From an uncultured Leptolinea sp. (GTDB taxonomy: Bacteria; Chloroflexota; Anaerolineae; Anaerolineales; Anaerolineaceae): a stretch of 64,000 bases of DNA. Under the pieces are notes generated by a model that was given only the letters and a program-made list of their open reading frames with translations, had not been told where the DNA came from and searched no databases. Of the stretch, positions 60,592 to 64,000 are shown piece by piece (the stretch's first letter is position 1; every line of letters begins with the position of its first letter). The stretch is from the NCBI GenBank assembly GCA_903828565.1, contig CAIKMQ010000032.1, positions 124,001 to 188,000 on the forward strand. Direction: 5' to 3'. Position numbers and translations under genes: made by a program.

Positions 60592-62391
60592 ATGAAAGCT
60601 CAACCACAGGACATCATTAACGATTTTTGTATCACCTTCGCGACCGTCAATGGTAGTGGCAGCCAGACCGCCAATAATACCATCCTGCGCGCACTCTTCA
60701 AGATGGGGATTCCGATCTCAGGAAAGAATAAATTCCCTTCAAACATCCAGGGTTTGCCCACCTGGTATTCCATCCGGGTTAGCAAAGATGGTTACCTGGG
60801 CAGGTTGGAGAAAGATGATATTGTCGTCTGTATGAACCCCGCTTCGTTCGAGAATGACCTCGCATATCTCAATCCTGGCGGCGTAGTCCTCTACCCGGAT
60901 GACTTCAAGCAAACGATACAGCGCACAGATATTTCTGCCTACCCCATGCCGGTGAAAGCTTTATCACGGTCAGCGGATATTTCACCCGCCTTGCGGGATT
61001 ATATTGCCAATATGGTCTATGTAGGCGTACTGGCTTGGCTGCTGCAGATCGATCTGGATGAGATTCATCAGGCGTTGAACCATCACTTCAGGGGAAAGCA
61101 GAAAGCGGTTGAATCCAACTTCTCGGTTGCGCGGGAGGCATACCAGTGGGCAGGCGAGAATTTGAAGAAGAACGATCCATATCGGGTGGAGCGAATGGCT
61201 CCCCTGGATGGATATATTATGACGGATGGCAACACAGCCGGCGCATTGGGATCCATTTTTGGCGGAGTTCAATTTGTCGCCTGGTATCCCATCACCCCGG
61301 CTTCGACATTGCCGGAGGCATTGATCGAGTTCCTACCTCAATATAGAAAAGATCCTCTCACTGGCAAGAATACCTTCGCAGTGGTACAGGCAGAGGATGA
61401 GTTGGCAGCCATTGGCATGATCATCGGCGCTGGTTTTGGCGGGCTGCGTTCTATGACAGCTACTTCAGGCCCTGGTTTATCCTTGATGACCGAATATGCT
61501 GGCCTGGCATATTTTGCTGAAGTACCAACCGTCATCTGGGATGTCCAGCGCGTTGGGCCAAGTACCGGTTTACCCACCCGTACGGCTCAAAGTGACATGA
61601 CCATGGCACACAACCTGGGGCATGGAGATACGCGCCACGTGATGCTTATTCCGGGTAGCGTGACCGAATGTTTTGAGTTTGGCTGGATGGCTTTTGATCT
61701 GGCTGAACACCTGCAGGCACCGGTGTTTGTGATGTCTGACCTGGACCTGGGTATGAACCAATGGATGACACTGAAATTTGAATATCCGGAACCACCAATG
61801 GACCGCGGTAAAGTGATCTGGGAAGAGGAATTGGAAAAAAGGATCGGATCCTGGGGAAGATATGCGGATGTTGACGGTGACGCCATTCCATACCGGACTG
61901 TACCCGGGAATCTGCATTCAGGCGCTGCTTACATGGCACGAGGAACAGGGCATGATCCACAGGCACATTACAGCGAAGATCCTCAAGTCTGGGAGATTAA
62001 TCTGAACCGGCTCGTGGCCAAATATTACAGTGCGGGAGACCTGGTGCCGCAACCGATCGTTGATGTATTACAAGGTGCGAAAAATGGGATCATCACCTAT
62101 GGTTCCTCCGACCCGGCTGTGATCGAAGCTCGAGATATTCTGGGCAAGAAGGGATTTAACTTCGACAAACTTCGGCTGCGGGCTGTTCCATTCACCAGCG
62201 AAGTGGAAGACTTCCTCCGGTCACATGATACCGTGTATGTGGTGGAAAATAACCAGGATGGGCAGATGGCTCAGCTTTTATCACAGGAGTTCCCGGCACT
62301 GGCAGGCAGGCTTGTGAAGGTCGCCCACAATGACGGGTTACCCTTATCTGCAGCTTGGATTGTGGAAAGCATCCTTAAGGAAGGTGAATGA
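60592..62391 (+). CDS. korA: 2-oxoacid:ferredoxin oxidoreductase, fused gamma-alpha subunit (KorA)
   Basis: A 599-residue subunit. Residues about 10-185 form the gamma domain (NGSGSQTANNTILRALFKMG, GVVLYPDD) and about 200-599 the alpha domain (DGNTAGALGSIFGGVQFVAW, YPITPASTLPEAL, TATSGPGLSLMTEYAGLA, VYVVENNQDGQMAQLLS). With KorB it decarboxylates a 2-oxoacid oxidatively and reduces ferredoxin, or works in reverse. Which 2-oxoacid (2-oxoglutarate is the common annotation) is inferred. It starts 17 bases after the GntR gene; GGGAG precedes the ATG by about 7 bases. Confidence 0.93.
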   Translation: MKAQPQDIINDFCITFATVNGSGSQTANNTILRALFKMGIPISGKNKFPSNIQGLPTWYSIRVSKDGYLGRLEKDDIVVCMNPASFENDLAYLNPGGVVLYPDDFKQTIQRTDISAYPMPVKALSRSADISPALRDYIANMVYVGVLAWLLQIDLDEIHQALNHHFRGKQKAVESNFSVAREAYQWAGENLKKNDPYRVERMAPLDGYIMTDGNTAGALGSIFGGVQFVAWYPITPASTLPEALIEFLPQYRKDPLTGKNTFAVVQAEDELAAIGMIIGAGFGGLRSMTATSGPGLSLMTEYAGLAYFAEVPTVIWDVQRVGPSTGLPTRTAQSDMTMAHNLGHGDTRHVMLIPGSVTECFEFGWMAFDLAEHLQAPVFVMSDLDLGMNQWMTLKFEYPEPPMDRGKVIWEEELEKRIGSWGRYADVDGDAIPYRTVPGNLHSGAAYMARGTGHDPQAHYSEDPQVWEINLNRLVAKYYSAGDLVPQPIVDVLQGAKNGIITYGSSDPAVIEARDILGKKGFNFDKLRLRAVPFTSEVEDFLRSHDTVYVVENNQDGQMAQLLSQEFPALAGRLVKVAHNDGLPLSAAWIVESILKEGE

Positions 62392-63413
62392 TGGAAGCAA
62401 AGGTTGAAAGCAAGTACGCAAAGAATGATTATCGCGGGCTACCCTCGACACTCTGCCAGGGCTGCGGCCACAACTCCATTTCCAGCCAGATCATCAGTGC
62501 CTGCTTTGAGCTCGGTATTCAACCCGAAAAAGTGGTGAAGTTCAGCGGTATCGGTTGTTCCAGCAAGAGCCCGACGTACTTCCTGAATCGCTCCTTTGGG
62601 TTCAACGGGTTGCACGGCCGTATGGCTCCGCTTGCCCTGGGCACACTTTTCGCGGACACAAGCTTGAAAGGGATAGGCGTTAGTGGGGATGGCGACACAG
62701 CCAGTATCGGGATGGGAGGTTTTAAGCATCTCGTTCGCAGAAATATGCCGATGGTATACATCGTTGAAAATAATGGCGTATACGGTTTGACCAAAGGACA
62801 GTTCTCGGCGACCGCTGAGAAAGGGTTGATGTTGAAGAAGCAGGGAACCAATCCTTACCTGCCCGTGGATATTGCCATGGAAGCGCTGGTTTCGAATGCA
62901 ACATTTGTTGCCAGGTCCTTCGCGGGTGATCCCCGGCAGGTAAAAGAATTGATCAAAGCAGCCCTCAGCCATAACGGTATTGCGGTAATCGATATTATTA
63001 GCCCCTGTGTGACCTTCAACAACCAGGAAGGCACGCTCCACTCATATACATGGGGAAAGGATAGGGAAGCTCCCTTACATGAGATCTCCTTCATCCCACC
63101 TCGGGATGAGATCATGGTTGAGGACTTTGAGGAAGGTTCCGTTCGCGAAGTGACCATGCATGACGGCTCATTGGTGCTGCTGAAGAAGCTGGAGAATGAC
63201 TACGATCCGACGGACCGGTGGCAGGCTCTCCGTATTCTAGAGGATGCCCAGCGGAATAACTGGTTGATCACGGGCTTGCTCTATATTAATCCAGAGATTC
63301 CTTCGCTTATAGATACGTATGATCTTCCCCAACAACCACTGAACCGGATGTCGCAAGAGCAATTGCGACCGGGAAGCAGTGTTTTGGATGAGATCAATGC
63401 AATGATGCAGTGA
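62388..63413 (+). CDS. korB: 2-oxoacid:ferredoxin oxidoreductase, beta subunit (KorB)
   Basis: A 341-residue thiamine diphosphate-binding beta subunit. TLCQGCGHNSISSQI near residues 24-38 and GIGCSSKSPTYF near 55 give the Cys for a 4Fe-4S cluster. GVSGDGDTASIGMGGFKH near 102 with VENNGVYGLTKGQFS is the TPP/Mg site (GDG...N). SPCVTFNN near 205 adds another conserved Cys. There are two adjacent ATG codons (62388 and 62391); the first overlaps the korA stop. No separate ferredoxin gene is present. Confidence 0.94.
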   Translation: MMEAKVESKYAKNDYRGLPSTLCQGCGHNSISSQIISACFELGIQPEKVVKFSGIGCSSKSPTYFLNRSFGFNGLHGRMAPLALGTLFADTSLKGIGVSGDGDTASIGMGGFKHLVRRNMPMVYIVENNGVYGLTKGQFSATAEKGLMLKKQGTNPYLPVDIAMEALVSNATFVARSFAGDPRQVKELIKAALSHNGIAVIDIISPCVTFNNQEGTLHSYTWGKDREAPLHEISFIPPRDEIMVEDFEEGSVREVTMHDGSLVLLKKLENDYDPTDRWQALRILEDAQRNNWLITGLLYINPEIPSLIDTYDLPQQPLNRMSQEQLRPGSSVLDEINAMMQ

Positions 63414-63440
63414 TCCGAAAAGATTAGGCTTTACTCTTGC

Positions 63441-63468
63441 TTGACCGCTGACTCTTTGTCAGTATAAT
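63441..63468 (+). promoter_or_regulatory. Strong promoter of the STAS gene
   Basis: TTGACC (63441-63446) and a perfect TATAAT (63463-63468) are 16 bases apart. Transcription would start near 63475, 24 bases before the ATG at 63499. Confidence 0.8.
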
Positions 63469-63498
63469 GATTAAAAATACAGAAAGGTAGAGACTGGC

Positions 63499-63834
63499 AT
63501 GGAGATAACTCAAAAACAGTATAAACATTGTGATCTCGTACAAGTCACCGGGCGGGTGGATAGCCAAACTTCCCCGCAGCTTGCGGATGTATTCAAAGCG
63601 ATCACGGATGATGGAAGATTCAAGATCGTCCTGGATTGTTCGGGGTTGGAATTCATCTCCAGCGCCGGTTTGTGGGTTCTGGTCAATGCTCAAAAACAAT
63701 GCAAGCGGTATAACCGTGGTGAAGTCGTTCTGGCAGCAGTCGATGACCGCATTCGCGGTTCACTAGACCTGGTCGGGTTTATCCCATACTTCCGCATTGT
63801 TGTGGACCAGACCGAAGCAGTCGGCCTCTTCTAA
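63499..63834 (+). CDS. STAS-domain anti-anti-sigma factor (RsbV/SpoIIAA-like)
   Basis: A 111-residue single-domain STAS protein. The conserved DCSGLEFISSAGLWVLVNA near residues 47-65 contains the Ser that partner kinases phosphorylate (in ISSAG). Such proteins bind and neutralise an anti-sigma kinase in partner-switching control. The next gene encodes an RsbW-like kinase, which strongly supports this. The target sigma factor is not in the window. Confidence 0.92.
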   Translation: MEITQKQYKHCDLVQVTGRVDSQTSPQLADVFKAITDDGRFKIVLDCSGLEFISSAGLWVLVNAQKQCKRYNRGEVVLAAVDDRIRGSLDLVGFIPYFRIVVDQTEAVGLF

Positions 63835-63839
63835 GACGA

Positions 63840-64000
63840 ATGACAACTTATCCAGCGATATTCGCCAGCCTGGCCAGTATCTGTAGCCAAGTACGCCAGG
63901 CGGCGAGTGTTGCAGGTTTTGAAAAGAATGAAGTTTATGAGATTGAACTGGCTGTGGATGAAGCCTGCTCCAATATCATTGAACATTCATACGGCGCAGA
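63840..64000 (+). CDS. RsbW-like anti-sigma factor kinase, N-terminal part (cut by window end)
   Basis: The frame opens at ATG 63840, 5 bases after the STAS stop, and continues past the window edge. The visible 53 residues end ELAVDEACSNIIEHSYGA, the N-box of the HATPase fold found in RsbW/SpoIIAB kinases, with the Asn and Glu that bind ATP/Mg. It would phosphorylate the STAS protein and sequester a sigma factor. The rest of the domain, and any fused output domain, lies outside. Confidence 0.85.
   Translation, partial: MTTYPAIFASLASICSQVRQAASVAGFEKNEVYEIELAVDEACSNIIEHSYGA

Noticed and set aside
1..64000. tRNA, rRNA, CRISPR, insertion sequences, prophage or integron
   Set aside because: I looked for cloverleaf, repeat-spacer, transposase and terminal inverted repeat patterns and saw none; reading by eye could miss a divergent tRNA.

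Overview
The window looks like a chromosomal segment of an anaerobic bacterium of the Chloroflexota, most likely class Anaerolineae. This is inferred from gene content: F420 synthesis genes next to 2-oxoacid:ferredoxin oxidoreductase, Firmicutes-like housekeeping synteny, a fused NuoCD and many orphan regulators. No rRNA or other taxonomic marker is present to prove it. Coding density is very high, no gene-free stretch exceeds 300 bases, and I saw no tRNA, insertion sequence, CRISPR array or prophage gene.

Bases 1-8.9 kb: the 3' end of lon, then a minus-strand operon (asp23-like, fakA-like, degV-like, recG, coaD, coiled-coil protein). Facing it are rpmB on the plus strand and rpe and a Ser/Thr kinase on the minus strand. 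The order kinase-rpe-rpmB-yloU-yloV-recG recalls the Bacillus prkC-rpe-rpmB-yloU-yloV-recG region. Bases 8.9-15.7 kb: a secreted double ricin-type lectin, a cation/proton exchanger, an SH3-like membrane protein, an unknown protein, a PP2C phosphatase and two response regulators without a histidine kinase. Bases 15.7-22.7 kb: a long minus-strand operon with an M20 peptidase, a DUF1385 protein, a ComEA-like protein, a Het-C-like protein, yqeY, pgpH, ybeY and dgkA. Bases 22.8-25.9 kb: a membrane diguanylate cyclase and an MFS transporter.

Bases 25.9-47.9 kb are the most remarkable part. A strong extended -10 promoter and a molybdenum-cofactor (Moco) riboswitch precede 18 tightly packed plus-strand genes. 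They encode three different molybdenum hydroxylases, each with its own domain arrangement, and the accessory set of selenium-dependent molybdenum hydroxylases (SsnA, XdhC, YqeB, a YqeC-MocA fusion and a second MocA). In the middle sits a coenzyme F420 module: NpdG, CofE, CofD, CofC, a luciferase-like putatively F420-dependent oxidoreductase and a hotdog thioesterase. A CBS-regulated family II pyrophosphatase is in the same array; it could remove the pyrophosphate made by CofC and MocA. The layout suggests co-control of Moco-dependent hydroxylation and F420 redox chemistry.

Bases 47.9-50 kb: glmS preceded by a recognisable glmS self-cleaving ribozyme. Bases 50-52.2 kb: a DEAD-box helicase and an HTH regulator with a C-terminal cysteine cluster. 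Bases 52.2-58.6 kb: nuoB, nuoCD and nuoI without the other complex I genes, then a small Cys-rich protein, an Mrp-type ATPase, a PSP1/RicT protein and a PIG-L deacetylase. Bases 58.6-64 kb: an M20 amidohydrolase, a GntR/FadR regulator, korA and korB, and a STAS anti-sigma antagonist followed by the start of an RsbW-like kinase cut by the window edge.
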